DNA from: an uncultured Prevotellaceae bacterium
GTDB lineage: Bacteria; Bacteroidota; Bacteroidia; Bacteroidales; Bacteroidaceae
Reading direction: 5' to 3'
Assembly (NCBI GenBank): GCA_900316505.1
Contig: ONDH01000014.1
Coordinates: 1 to 64,000, forward strand
DNA: 64,000 nt
The translations under genes and the position numbers were made by a program. The notes under the pieces were generated by a model that had not been told where the DNA came from, ran no database searches, and saw only the letters and a program-made list of their open reading frames with translations. Positions 55,821-64,000 of the stretch are shown piece by piece (position 1 is the first letter of the stretch; the number at the start of each line of letters is the position of its first letter).

Positions 55821-56882
55821 TTACAGTTCAAGTATCCAAGCCTCGGCAAAAGCAGCATTCTGTTGACGAAGTTTGTTCAGTGCCTGTTGTGCTGCTGACT
55901 CGTCTGCATATTCAGAGTAGAGGACACGGCTTACTTTGCCGTTCTTCACGTACCTTCCTTCGCTTAATCCTTCCTTGGCAAGGTCTTTAATGAATTTCTC
56001 AGCATTGTCTTGGCTCACATAGGTGGCAAGAACAATGGCAAAACGAGCGTTTTCCACTTGAGCGGGAATTTCTTCGGCTTCGATTGCCTTTGCTGGCTCA
56101 GCTTTGGCTGGAACGGGCTTCTCTGCCTCGTTCTTTGCAGGAGTGGCGACCTGCTGCACGGTAGCAGGTTTTGCTGGCTTGATGGCTACTTTGTCCATCG
56201 TGGGGAAGGCGGCAACAATCGTGTCGGAATTGCCGTTCGTCTGGTTCATGACCAGATAGGAGAAGCAGAAAAAGAGCAATACTGCTGCAGCGGCTGCAAT
56301 GCCCACATCCAACCAACGGCGATTGAAGTGGATGGTTACATCTCCCCGTTTGGTCTCCTGTTCGGCTGCCTTTTTGGAGGTTTCTTTTTCCTGCTGGGCG
56401 ATATGCATGGAAGCGGCTGCCTGTAAGTTCTGCTCTATGTCTTTTTCCTTAATGACGCGCTGGAGAGATTTCATCTCATAAGAATACAATCCGTAGAGGG
56501 ATGGAGTGAGTGCTCCTGTTTCTGGTGAGATGAAAGAAATGTTTTGGTTGAGCCCTTTCTTGATGATACCGATGTTTTCCAACTCATATTCACCCTTCAT
56601 CTCCAATTCGTTCATCATCTTTTCCAGGTCTTTTTCCATCTGGAGATTGGCAGCAGGGTAGGATGTGTCGTAGGCAGCCATATAGGACTGCACCAACAAG
56701 CCATCGTTCACTTGCAGCTGCTGGTTGAACCCAATTGTTCGATAGGGTGGAAGGAAAAGGCCCTCTTCTTCCCCTGTGTATCTGGCATCGGCATGGTTGG
56801 TGATGAAGCCACCCAAACCCGGCACAATCACACAGTCATGCTCGAGCAGCAATAATTCAATATGTCTTGCTATAGAAATCAT
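55821..56882 (-). CDS. HU-CCDC81-like and SPOR domain membrane protein
   Basis: A 353-aa protein. Residues 1-60 and about 65-130 match the bacterial HU-CCDC81 pair (I-A-R-H-I-E-L-L-L, V-P-G-L-G-G-F-I-T-N; E-L-E-N-I-G). One transmembrane helix lies about 195-215, then a Lys/Pro/Ala/Glu-rich periplasmic linker and a C-terminal SPOR domain (about 275-350: F-A-I-V-L-A-T-Y-V, Y-V-K-N-G-K-V-S-R-V-L-Y). SPOR domains bind denuded septal peptidoglycan, so it may link a cytoplasmic partner to division sites. The ATG at 56882 is chosen because the promoter box overlaps the five-codon extension to 56897. Confidence 0.85.
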   Translation of the reverse strand: MISIARHIELLLLEHDCVIVPGLGGFITNHADARYTGEEEGLFLPPYRTIGFNQQLQVNDGLLVQSYMAAYDTSYPAANLQMEKDLEKMMNELEMKGEYELENIGIIKKGLNQNISFISPETGALTPSLYGLYSYEMKSLQRVIKEKDIEQNLQAAASMHIAQQEKETSKKAAEQETKRGDVTIHFNRRWLDVGIAAAAAVLLFFCFSYLVMNQTNGNSDTIVAAFPTMDKVAIKPAKPATVQQVATPAKNEAEKPVPAKAEPAKAIEAEEIPAQVENARFAIVLATYVSQDNAEKFIKDLAKEGLSEGRYVKNGKVSRVLYSEYADESAAQQALNKLRQQNAAFAEAWILEL

Positions 56883-56886
56883 GCCA

Positions 56887-56894
56887 CAAAGATA
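56887..56894 (-). promoter_or_regulatory. promoter -7 box abutting the HU/SPOR start
   Basis: TATCTTTG on the minus strand ends 4 nt before the ATG at 56882, predicting a leaderless or nearly leaderless transcript. Confidence 0.6.
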
Positions 56895-56982
56895 CAATGT
56901 ATTTTTATATTAAACGCAACATTTACATTTTTATTTTGGGAAAATTGTACGTTTTGTCCACAAACCCCGACATTATGACCAT

Positions 56983-57020
56983 AAAAAAGAGCCACATGAT
57001 TTTCATGTGACTCCCTTTTT
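56983..57020 (-). terminator. terminator after secG
   Basis: An 11-bp stem with one mismatch (56989-56999 with 57003-57013), followed on the minus strand by TTTTTT. Confidence 0.85.
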
Positions 57021-57035
57021 CTTGTTATGTGTTCT

Positions 57036-57365
57036 TTATTTTGCAGGAGTCTGTGTGCCGGTGGCAGGGAAAGTTGGAACATTCTCTGCGTCGGTTGACT
57101 GAGCTGGAGCTGTGATGTTGATAGGTGCTTCTTCCACTGTGTTTTTGGTCACGAATGCTGCAGAAACAATGCTGAGCACAACCATAGCAACAGCCAAACC
57201 CCATGTGGCTTTCTCAAGAAAGTCAGTTGTCTTGCGGACACCCATGATCTGGTTTGAAGAGGCGAAGCTGGATGCAAGACCACCGCCCTTGGATTCCTGA
57301 ATAAGAACAATTCCGCACATCAAAAGTGATGCGAGAATGATAAGTACAATGATTAGTGGGTACAT
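57036..57365 (-). CDS. secG: protein translocase subunit SecG
   Basis: A 109-aa SecYEG accessory subunit. It has two transmembrane helices (about 2-22 and 55-76) and the conserved cytoplasmic loop L-I-Q-E-S-K-G-G-G-L near residue 21, continuing to F-L-E-K-A-T-W. The C-terminal tail is long, Pro/Thr-rich and periplasmic, as in other Bacteroidetes SecG. Last gene of a four-gene cluster ending at the 56983 terminator. Confidence 0.95.
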   Translation of the reverse strand: MYPLIIVLIILASLLMCGIVLIQESKGGGLASSFASSNQIMGVRKTTDFLEKATWGLAVAMVVLSIVSAAFVTKNTVEEAPINITAPAQSTDAENVPTFPATGTQTPAK

Positions 57366-57426
57366 TTTTGTTATTTGATTTTTTTGTTTATTTATCTTGT
57401 TTTTGCTTCAATATCTGAGGGGAAAA

Positions 57427-58173
57427 TCACTTGTTTTCTTTCAAGAGCACCTCCAGCAGATAAATTTGCGCTGCAAAGTTAGAACTTTTTTTTGGATTAT
57501 TCAAAGAAATCTTGCGTAATATTTCCAAAGCCTGTTGATATCTGCCTTGTTTTATGTAGATATTGACCATGCTTTCGGTATAAATCTCTTCATCTTCAGC
57601 TGATAATTCTGGAGATTCGAATTCTTCGTCATCGATGTCGGCGATGTCCATGCGCTGTTTCCCTTTTGTCTCCTCAATGAAACTGTCAATGAGGTCAGCA
57701 CCTTTGAGTTTGGGAGCCTCGCTGCTGGCATCGTCTGATGTGCCAAGCGTCTGTGAATCTTGTTGCATGAGGTAGGAGGCGTAATCATTGGTCAGGTCAA
57801 TCAATGACGGGGTTTCACGTTGTGGCCCATGGTCATCATCTGTCTCAATGCCCCCTTCCTGCAAGAAGCGGTCAATTAGCGATATGGTTCTTTCGCTCTC
57901 GCCTTCTGTCTCAATGCTGAGAGTGTCGCTGTGGGTGGGAAGGGTGTAGTTGATGCCTTCCGTCAAAGTGAATAGGGCTGTGCGGTCTGGAACGAATGAG
58001 CTTGCTTTTCTCAATTCTGCACCAAAATCTTGTGAGTGGAGCCTGTACAGATTGGATATATAGAGCAGTCGTGCCGCCTGAAAGAATGGGTATCGTTCAA
58101 CCAAGGCTTTCAGTTCTGGCAGTGTTTCGACATTTAATTTTGAGGGGTCTTCCAATAACTCTCTTATGTTCAT
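57427..58173 (-). CDS. tetratricopeptide-like protein of the secG cluster
   Basis: A 248-aa soluble protein with no signal peptide. The N-terminus (L-P-E-L-K-A-L-V-E-R-Y-P-F-F-Q-A-A) and C-terminus (M-V-N-I-Y-I-K-Q-G-R-Y-Q-Q-A-L-E-I-L-R-K-I) are helical, the latter a clear TPR; the middle is acidic and low in complexity. Function unknown. Its place between lptE and secG is a known conserved gene order in Bacteroidetes. Confidence 0.8.
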   Translation of the reverse strand: MNIRELLEDPSKLNVETLPELKALVERYPFFQAARLLYISNLYRLHSQDFGAELRKASSFVPDRTALFTLTEGINYTLPTHSDTLSIETEGESERTISLIDRFLQEGGIETDDDHGPQRETPSLIDLTNDYASYLMQQDSQTLGTSDDASSEAPKLKGADLIDSFIEETKGKQRMDIADIDDEEFESPELSAEDEEIYTESMVNIYIKQGRYQQALEILRKISLNNPKKSSNFAAQIYLLEVLLKENK

Positions 58174-58207
58174 TGTATTCTTTAAGTAAATAGGTTTTAG
58201 TAGATGA

Positions 58208-58723
58208 TTACCAATCGGCTACGGTGGCATTAAATATTTGGTCTACGATATCGTCTATCATCTCCTGAACTAATTCTTCCTGCACTGCCGACAATTGTTT
58301 GGATGAGTCGTATTCTGTGGTTGCGCTGAATCGTTGTTCGAAATCCTTTTCGTGTTTCTTGGTGTTGACAAAGCGCACATTTACCACAATCTTTAACTGC
58401 ACCTGCGTGGAGTATCCATCTGAACCCACACTCTTGTTCGTCTGACTGTATTCGACGATTTCGCCTGACAGTTGCAGGTCACCGTCACGCTTCAGGACTT
58501 TCAGCTTGGTCTTTTGGGCATATACGTCACTGATGCTGTTGTAGAACATCGACTCCATCGGGCTCCACACATAGTTGGCACGAATGGGGAACTTGTCAAG
58601 GCTGATGCTCTTGGTTTTGGTGTAGTCAATGCTTGTGCCTGTAAACTTGTAGCTTACGCTGCAAGCTACCAACCCACTCACAAGTAACAGTGTCAAACTT
58701 GATATGGTGACGTATCTTCTCAT
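58208..58723 (-). CDS. lptE: LptE-like LPS-assembly lipoprotein
   Basis: A 171-aa outer-membrane lipoprotein: signal sequence with lipobox L-V-A-C (Cys21), then V-S-Y-K-F-T-G-T-S-I-D. The beta-rich body fits Bacteroidetes LptE, the partner of LptD in placing lipopolysaccharide in the outer membrane. Identification leans on the lipobox, length and the sigma54-regulator/lptE/TPR/secG order as much as on sequence. It lies 43 nt after the regulator. Confidence 0.8.
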   Translation of the reverse strand: MRRYVTISSLTLLLVSGLVACSVSYKFTGTSIDYTKTKSISLDKFPIRANYVWSPMESMFYNSISDVYAQKTKLKVLKRDGDLQLSGEIVEYSQTNKSVGSDGYSTQVQLKIVVNVRFVNTKKHEKDFEQRFSATTEYDSSKQLSAVQEELVQEMIDDIVDQIFNATVADW

Positions 58724-58766
58724 CTCTTCTGATTTTTCATCTTTGCACTATTCAATGTCTCATTCT

Positions 58767-60032
58767 CTAAATTTCCAATCCGTAGTCTTTTATTTTTCTA
58801 TATAATGTGCGTTCGGAGATATCAAGTTCCTGAGCAGTTTTCTTGCGGTTGCCGTTGTTGCGTTTCAGTGAGTCGATGATGTTTTTCTTCATGAGCTCCT
58901 TGTTCGACATGGGGGCTTCCTCAATCGTTTCAATGTCTTCCACTTCTTGTATGTTGTGGTTGGAGTAGGGCATATTGCCTTGCGGTTGATACCTCTGCTT
59001 GTTGACGATGTAGGGTTGCAGTTCCTCTGCCTCCTCGTTGTAAAGCCCATAATGCCCTTGTGGCACATGCTGCATGCTGTCCATGTTGTTGTGTACCAAT
59101 TCTTTCAAATCCTTCACCTCTTTGCCAATGCTTGATAGCAGTTGGAACAGCAAGTCACGTTCTTTCTCGTAGCTGTGTGTTTCAGGGGTGTGCATTTCTC
59201 TGTTAGCACCATGCAACACCAAACTGGTTTCTCCCAATGAGTCGTCTGTCACACCATAGCTCATCAGAATTTGAGGGGTGATTTCACGTTCCTGGCTGAT
59301 AATGCTGATTTGTTCCACCAAATTGCGCAACTGACGAATGTTGCCAGGCCATTTGTATTTCAAAAGAAGCATGCGCGCTTCTTCTGTCAAACGCACTGGT
59401 TCTATGCGATATTTCTCGGAGATGTCGTAGGCGAATTTCCTGAACAGCAGTTCGATGTCTCGTCCTCTTTCTCTCAATGGTGGCATGCTGATAGGAATCG
59501 TGTTCAGACGATAATACAAATCCTCGCGGAATTTTCCCTCCCGGATGGCTTTCTGCATGTTCACATTCGTTGCTGCCACAATTCTCACGTTGGTCTTTCT
59601 CACTTCGCTTTCACCCACACGGATGTATTCACCTGTCTCAAGCACACGCAGCAGACGTGCTTGTGTGGCAAGTGGAAGTTCACCCACTTCATCCAAGAAG
59701 AGTGTTCCGTTGTTTGCCACGCTAAAATAGCCCTCACGGTCATCCAAAGCTCCTGTGAAGGAGCCTTTCTTGTGTCCAAACAGCTCAGAATCTATGGTGC
59801 CTTCCGGAAGCGAACCGCAGTTGATGGCGAAATACTTGTTGTGCTTTCGCGTGGAATTATCGTGAATCACCCTTGGCAACACTTCCTTACCAACACCGCT
59901 TTCGCCATATATCAGTACCGACAACTCCGTCGGTGCCACTTGAATGGCTATGTCGATGCTGCGGTTCAAACCATCGTAGTTACCTACAATGCCATATCGT
60001 TGCTTGATTTGTTGTATAGCTTTCTCGTCCAT
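58767..60032 (-). CDS. sigma54-dependent transcriptional activator without receiver domain
   Basis: A 421-aa bacterial enhancer-binding protein: AAA+ domain about 10-240 with Walker A G-E-S-G-V-G-K-E, the sigma54 contact loop G-S-F-T-G-A, Walker B F-L-D-E-V-G-E-L and R-E-D-L-Y-Y-R-L, then a variable linker and a Fis-type HTH at the end (K-K-T-A-Q-E-L-D-I-S-E-R-T-L-Y-R-K). There is no N-terminal receiver or sensor domain, so activity must be set by level or another partner. The contact loop has Ser where Ala is most common. The start at 60032 follows the -7 box. Confidence 0.93.
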   Translation of the reverse strand: MDEKAIQQIKQRYGIVGNYDGLNRSIDIAIQVAPTELSVLIYGESGVGKEVLPRVIHDNSTRKHNKYFAINCGSLPEGTIDSELFGHKKGSFTGALDDREGYFSVANNGTLFLDEVGELPLATQARLLRVLETGEYIRVGESEVRKTNVRIVAATNVNMQKAIREGKFREDLYYRLNTIPISMPPLRERGRDIELLFRKFAYDISEKYRIEPVRLTEEARMLLLKYKWPGNIRQLRNLVEQISIISQEREITPQILMSYGVTDDSLGETSLVLHGANREMHTPETHSYEKERDLLFQLLSSIGKEVKDLKELVHNNMDSMQHVPQGHYGLYNEEAEELQPYIVNKQRYQPQGNMPYSNHNIQEVEDIETIEEAPMSNKELMKKNIIDSLKRNNGNRKKTAQELDISERTLYRKIKDYGLEI

Positions 60033-60056
60033 GGTGGTCAAAACACAAAATCGTGA

Positions 60057-60064
60057 CAAAATTA
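60057..60064 (-). promoter_or_regulatory. promoter -7 box for the sigma54-activator/lptE/secG cluster
   Basis: TAATTTTG on the minus strand, exact match, 24 nt before the start. Confidence 0.65.
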
Positions 60065-60213
60065 CACAAATTCCCTCAACTAACAATGAAATTTTGTCAG
60101 TTTTTGAGGGAATCAGGAGTTTTTGTACAAACTTTTGCCTTCCTTGCGAGTTTATGGAACGAGTGAAGGATTATTTATCTGGCATAGCTGCAACGTCACG
60201 TCTATTCAGAAGG

Positions 60214-61074
60214 TCATTCTTGTTTCTCTGCTGCAGCATCACTTTTCTCAGTCTCTGGAACAGCCATTCTGAAAGAGATAGGAAGTGAATATCTTACGCG
60301 TACAGGCTTGCCGTCTTTTTTTCCGGGTGTCCATTTGGGCATCGACTTGACCACTCGTGCAGCTTCTTCATCCAAAGCGGGATGTATGGATTTCATCACT
60401 TTCACTTCATCGATGCTTCCATCCTTGTTGACAATGAAACTGACGATAACCCGTCCTTGTGCATTATCCTTCTGTGCTTCTTCTGGATATTGCATGTTTT
60501 GTGAGAGCCATGTCATGAGTGCTTGCTGTCCGCCTTCGAACTCGGCTTGAACATCAGGTGCTTCCACTACAGGCTCCATTTGTCGTGGTGGAAAAGGAAA
60601 CTGTGGCTGTTCTTCTTTTTTGACTTCCAATTTGATGATGTCCTTATAGACTTTTGCCCAATACTCTGCCTTCTGTTCGTCTTTGGGCACACCTGCTCCT
60701 TGGTGATAAATGGAGGCAAGGTTGAATTGTGCATCTTTCAGTCCTTGGTTTGCTGCTTTCTCAAACCATTCCACAGCTTTGCTTATGTCTTGTGGCACCA
60801 CTTTTCCCTCCACGTAGAATGTACCGATGTTGTACTGTGCACCGGCATGTCCGTTTTCTGCTGCTTTTTCATAGGCGGCAAATGCCTTGTCGTACTTCTG
60901 TGCTTCGAGAAATTCGTTGCCTTTCTGGTAATTCTTTTCTGCTTCAGCAGCTTTCTGTTGTGCTTGACGTTTCGCCATCTGCCCGAAGTTGCCGAAACCA
61001 CCAGGGAATTGTGCTGACATATGCATGGTCAGCATCATGGCTACTGCCATTAGGAGCCATCTGTTCTTTGCCAT
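60214..61074 (-). CDS. Sel1-repeat plus TonB C-terminal domain protein
   Basis: A 286-aa exported protein. Signal peptide 1-21; Sel1-like repeats about 45-145 (A-F-A-A-Y-E-K-A-A-E-N-G-H-A-G-A-Q-Y-N-I-G and a second with G-L-K-D-A-Q-F-N-L-A); then a TonB C-terminal domain about 185-275 (Y-P-E-E-A-Q, G-R-V-I-V-S-F-I-V-N-K-D-G, W-T-P-G-K-K-D-G-K-P-V). Unlike TonB it has no N-terminal membrane anchor, so it is probably periplasmic and not an energy transducer of the usual kind. The start at 61074 follows the -7 box. Confidence 0.87.
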   Translation of the reverse strand: MAKNRWLLMAVAMMLTMHMSAQFPGGFGNFGQMAKRQAQQKAAEAEKNYQKGNEFLEAQKYDKAFAAYEKAAENGHAGAQYNIGTFYVEGKVVPQDISKAVEWFEKAANQGLKDAQFNLASIYHQGAGVPKDEQKAEYWAKVYKDIIKLEVKKEEQPQFPFPPRQMEPVVEAPDVQAEFEGGQQALMTWLSQNMQYPEEAQKDNAQGRVIVSFIVNKDGSIDEVKVMKSIHPALDEEAARVVKSMPKWTPGKKDGKPVRVRYSLPISFRMAVPETEKSDAAAEKQE

Positions 61075-61121
61075 TTCTTTGTTTGATTTTATTAGATTAG
61101 TAAATAAAGTGATTGATGTCG

Positions 61122-61129
61122 CAAAGTTA
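61122..61129 (-). promoter_or_regulatory. promoter -7 box for the Sel1-TonB_C gene
   Basis: TAACTTTG on the minus strand, exact match, 47 nt before the start. Confidence 0.65.
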
Positions 61130-61251
61130 CGAATAAATTCCTGAAACAAACAAAGATTTGGGAAACTTTCTTGGAAAGATTTTGTGGTTTGCAGAAAATG
61201 TCGTTACTTTGCAAGAGGTTTTTGCAATCACTATTTAATACTTTTACAAAT

Positions 61252-62166
61252 ATGAAGAAACTAGCTTTGTATGCATTGGGACTTTGTGTGTCCTTGATGT
61301 TTATGAATTGTAAGGGACAGGCTTCTGGTGGTAACTCAGATGGTGACGCTACGGACGACTCTGTACAGGTGGAAAATATTCTGAATGTGGGAGAGCCTAC
61401 GGTGGAGAAGTTTGTGAGGGTCGTGAAGGAAAACAGTGAGATTTTCCGATATGCTGATCCCGAGAGCCCTTGGCTTGTAACATGGATGGAAGACCTTGAG
61501 TCGGATATGGCCATCATTGTGGATAAGTGGTCAAATGAAGATGTGCCTGACGGCTATAGCTGTGATGAGAGCTTTGCTTATCCTGGTCAGGTGTTTGCTG
61601 TGCTTGGTGAAGAAGGTGACTTCTACAAGGTGAGCATCTATAACGATAATTGTGACATAGAGTCTGGTTTTGTGAAGAAGGCAGATGTGGAGGATGTGGA
61701 ACCGGAGACTGCAACAGCAGATGCTTTGGAGGAATTTGATTCCGAGATTGAGGGAATGGACATGAAAATTTTCAAAGAAGGAAAGTATAAGGGACTTGTG
61801 TTGCGTGTGTTACAAGATGAACTGCATGGTATAACTTTGGAAGTGGGCGTGCTGATGAATGGTTGTTTGGCATTTCCCGAGCTGAACCGTGGCGAGATTT
61901 TCTGTGACCGAAATGTGAAGGAGCTGACTTTCATGGGAAAGGCGAAAGAGGGCGAATTGCAATACTATTTCAAGTATCCGAAATCAATGGCATGTTGGCC
62001 TGAACAGGATTTTATGGAGGGATTTGATTTTGACAAGTTGACGGATGAGCAGATAGGGAAGATTGTGCAGGACATGAAGGAACGAAAGTCGGAATTTGTG
62101 AAGTATGATTATTTGATTCCAGGAGCGGAAGGTGGTCTCTTGTCTTTCTGGATGAAGAACAAGTAA
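61252..62166 (+). CDS. putative lipoprotein, unknown function
   Basis: A 304-aa protein not recognised. The signal sequence ends in F-M-N-C (Cys20), a loose lipobox acceptable in Bacteroidetes. A region about 75-145 (F-A-Y-P-G-Q-V-F-A-V-L, F-Y-K-V-S-I-Y, S-G-F-V-K-K) looks SH3-like. The protein is strongly acidic. A near-consensus box TTACTTTG at 61204-61211 may be its promoter; the longer open frame to 61171 starts before it and is rejected. It precedes the SGNH hydrolase by 30 nt in the same direction. Confidence 0.75.
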   Translation: MKKLALYALGLCVSLMFMNCKGQASGGNSDGDATDDSVQVENILNVGEPTVEKFVRVVKENSEIFRYADPESPWLVTWMEDLESDMAIIVDKWSNEDVPDGYSCDESFAYPGQVFAVLGEEGDFYKVSIYNDNCDIESGFVKKADVEDVEPETATADALEEFDSEIEGMDMKIFKEGKYKGLVLRVLQDELHGITLEVGVLMNGCLAFPELNRGEIFCDRNVKELTFMGKAKEGELQYYFKYPKSMACWPEQDFMEGFDFDKLTDEQIGKIVQDMKERKSEFVKYDYLIPGAEGGLLSFWMKNK

Positions 62167-62196
62167 TGATGTTTAACCAAAAATAATTATTATAAT

Positions 62197-63399
62197 ATGA
62201 GAAAAATCGTATTGCTAATGGTAGCAATGACAATGGCAGCTGCGACTCTCTCGGCAAAAGAGAAAAAACAGCAGTATGTGGCAACGTGGACTACTGCCAT
62301 TCAGAAAGTGGAACCTCACAATCTGGCTCCTGCTCCATATTTGTCGGGTAATTCCTTGAGGCAGATTGTGGAGGTGTCTTTCGGTGGTAAAGAAGTTGCA
62401 CTGAAGTTGTCCAATGAATTCAATACGGAAGAAACAGAAATTCTGGGTGTGGAACTGGCTGAGGCTGATTCACAGGGTGCTTCTTCTGAGATTAAAGGTT
62501 CGTCTACACCTTTGTTCTTCAATGGTAAAAGAGGTGTGACCATGAAACCTGGTGAGGTGATTGTATCTGACCTCGTGGCATTCAAGATGAAACCTCGCAT
62601 GAACGTAGCCATCACCATTCATTTTGGTAAGGCTTCGCAGACAGATGTGACGGGACACCCGGGTTCTCGCACTAGTTCTTACATAGCCAAGGGGGACACG
62701 AAGGATTTCAAGGATGCTGTGGAAACTGCCCATTGGTACTATATCAACAGTTTGTTGGTAGCTGTTCCGAAAGGGAAGTTTGGTGCTATTGCTGCTATTG
62801 GTAATTCCATCACAGACGGTAGAGGTACTACTACCAATGGACAGAATCGTTGGACAGACGTACTTTCAGAACGCCTTTTGCAGAACAAGAAGACCAAGAA
62901 CTTAAGTGTTCTGAATTTAGGACTTGGCGGTAATTGTGTGCTGCGTGGTGGATTGGGTCCTACTGCAAACAGCCGATACAATCGTGATGTGTTAATGCAG
63001 GAAGGTGTAAAGTATGCCATTGTGTTTGAAGGTGTCAATGATTTGGGTGGTTCTCGCGATGGTGAAGCGACTGCTAAACAATTGATTGAGTCATTCCAGG
63101 CAATGATTAAGAAAGCGCATGAGAAAGGCATTAAAATCTATGGTGGTACCATTATGCCATTCAAGGGTAACAATTATTATAATGAATCACGCGAGAAAGG
63201 TCGTCAGATGGTGAACGAGTGGATTCGCACCTCTGGCGAATATGATGGTGTCATTGATTTCGATGCTGCCACAAGAGATCCTGAACAGCCTGACCGTCTC
63301 AATCCGGCTTTCCTTTTCGAGAACGACTGGCTGCATCCGAACGCCATTGGTTATCAGAAGATGGGTGAATCGATTGATCTCAACCTCTTCACACGATAG
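62197..63399 (+). CDS. secreted SGNH/GDSL hydrolase
   Basis: A 400-aa exported esterase-type enzyme. Signal peptide 1-20. Residues 25-185 are a beta-rich N-terminal domain beginning V-A-T-W-T-T-A; the SGNH domain shows block I G-N-S-I-T-D-G (Ser204), a Gly in N-L-G-L-G-G-N, block III G-V-N-D and block V with D-W-L-H-P-N (catalytic Asp and His). It resembles GDSL enzymes that deacetylate or cleave plant polysaccharides or esters; the substrate is unknown. Confidence 0.92.
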   Translation: MRKIVLLMVAMTMAAATLSAKEKKQQYVATWTTAIQKVEPHNLAPAPYLSGNSLRQIVEVSFGGKEVALKLSNEFNTEETEILGVELAEADSQGASSEIKGSSTPLFFNGKRGVTMKPGEVIVSDLVAFKMKPRMNVAITIHFGKASQTDVTGHPGSRTSSYIAKGDTKDFKDAVETAHWYYINSLLVAVPKGKFGAIAAIGNSITDGRGTTTNGQNRWTDVLSERLLQNKKTKNLSVLNLGLGGNCVLRGGLGPTANSRYNRDVLMQEGVKYAIVFEGVNDLGGSRDGEATAKQLIESFQAMIKKAHEKGIKIYGGTIMPFKGNNYYNESREKGRQMVNEWIRTSGEYDGVIDFDAATRDPEQPDRLNPAFLFENDWLHPNAIGYQKMGESIDLNLFTR

Positions 63400-63418
63400 A
63401 CAAGACTTCTACGGAATA

Positions 63419-63460
63419 ATAGAGAGGCATTTCCTGCTTGGGGATGCCTCTCTATTATTG
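63419..63460 (+). terminator. terminator after the SGNH hydrolase
   Basis: Perfect 10-bp stem AGAGAGGCAT (63421-63430) with ATGCCTCTCT (63444-63453), then ATTATT. Confidence 0.7.
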
Positions 63461-63485
63461 AATCGTATTTAATGTTGCAAAGAGT

Positions 63486-64000
63486 TTAGCCTCTCAGATA
63501 GGGGTTGTACATCTTTTCTCTTCCTATCGTGGTGGAAGGGCCATGTCCACAAAACACTTTTGTGTCGTCAGGTAAGTTTGCCAGCTTTTTGAGGCTCTGC
63601 ATAAGGGATTCGTAATTACCGCCTTCCAAATCGGTGCGTCCGCAGCTGCCACAAAAGAGGGTGTCGCCAGAAAAGAGGATATGGTCTTTTTCGGAATGGA
63701 AACAGATACAACCATGGCTGTGTCCTGGTGTGGTGAGCACTTTAAGGGTTGTTTCGCCAAACATCACTTCGCTTCCATCGAGCAATGATGTACCAAGTGG
63801 TGGAAGAGGAGGGTGGGGAATGCCAACACCGATAACAGAACGAATCTGCTCATCCATGTTCTCATAGATGTGCAAGTCCTCGTAATTGGCTTCAGGACAT
63901 AATCCCATATCACGATGTACGAAAGTGTTGCCCCATATGTGGTCGAAATGCAGGTGTGTGTTCAACAAATGTTTCACTTGCAAGTCATTGTTGGCAATGT
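63486..64000 (-). CDS. metallo-beta-lactamase-fold hydrolase (glyoxalase II-like), cut by window edge
   Basis: The C-terminal 171 codons of a cytoplasmic MBL-fold hydrolase; the frame is open to the window edge, so the N-terminus is missing. Metal ligands are visible: T-H-L-H-F-D-H, G-H-S-H-G, G-D-T-L-F and G-H-G-P-S-T-T. It is of the YcbL/GloB-like single-domain type. Convergent with the SGNH hydrolase. Confidence 0.92.
   Translation of the reverse strand, partial: IANNDLQVKHLLNTHLHFDHIWGNTFVHRDMGLCPEANYEDLHIYENMDEQIRSVIGVGIPHPPLPPLGTSLLDGSEVMFGETTLKVLTTPGHSHGCICFHSEKDHILFSGDTLFCGSCGRTDLEGGNYESLMQSLKKLANLPDDTKVFCGHGPSTTIGREKMYNPYLRG

Overview
The window looks like chromosome of a Bacteroidales bacterium, most likely Prevotella or a close relative. 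The evidence is the recurring -7 promoter box TAnnTTTG upstream of about twenty genes, four secreted proteins with type IX secretion (T9SS) style C-terminal tails, a Bacteroides-type serine palmitoyltransferase, a eukaryote-like GT3 glycogen synthase, the sigma54-regulator/lptE/TPR/secG cluster, and a short MKKKYxQPxIEV-type peptide gene. No tRNA, rRNA, CRISPR array, transposase or phage gene was seen.

Layout. 1-8 kb: end of a GNAT acetyltransferase, the cut-off start of a short-chain dehydrogenase, ligA, GT3 glycogen synthase, GT35 glucan phosphorylase and a periplasmic TPR protein. 8-15 kb: serS, spt (sphingolipid synthesis) divergent from a lipid kinase, then ppdK and a glycosyltransferase remnant. 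15-25 kb: a GH127/GH146-type arabinofuranosidase, a MATE pump, a Trp/Tyr-rich secreted protein next to a FadL-like porin, and a panC-panD-LMW phosphatase operon. 25-28 kb: a ZIP transporter remnant, cysK and metY. 28-48 kb is the accessory core: two CotH-kinase-like T9SS cargo proteins, a T9SS tyrosine-phosphatase-like protein, galE, an outer-membrane beta-barrel-like protein, a Gfo/Idh oxidoreductase, an exported ArsC/LMW-phosphatase, and a disrupted flavodoxin-metallophosphoesterase gene with a small peptide gene, bracketed by a perfect 65-bp direct repeat. 48-52 kb: a tandem pair of Cache/HAMP sensors, one of which has lost its phospho-acceptor His and ATPase domain. 52-64 kb: nhaA behind two AraC regulators, FHA and HU/SPOR proteins, the secG cluster, a Sel1-TonB_C protein, a putative lipoprotein, an SGNH hydrolase and the edge of a metallo-beta-lactamase fold hydrolase.

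The most unusual theme is the concentration of exported phosphate-handling enzymes (CotH-like kinases, PTP, LMW phosphatase/ArsC, calcineurin phosphoesterase) in 28-47.5 kb. It suggests, without proving, a cell-surface or periplasmic phosphorylation system. A second theme is gene decay: three clean gene remnants (SDR start, GT4 end, ZIP end) and one frameshifted gene. A third is a rich set of short intergenic repeats (octamer arrays, inverted repeats, 6-7-bp tandem units touching stop codons).
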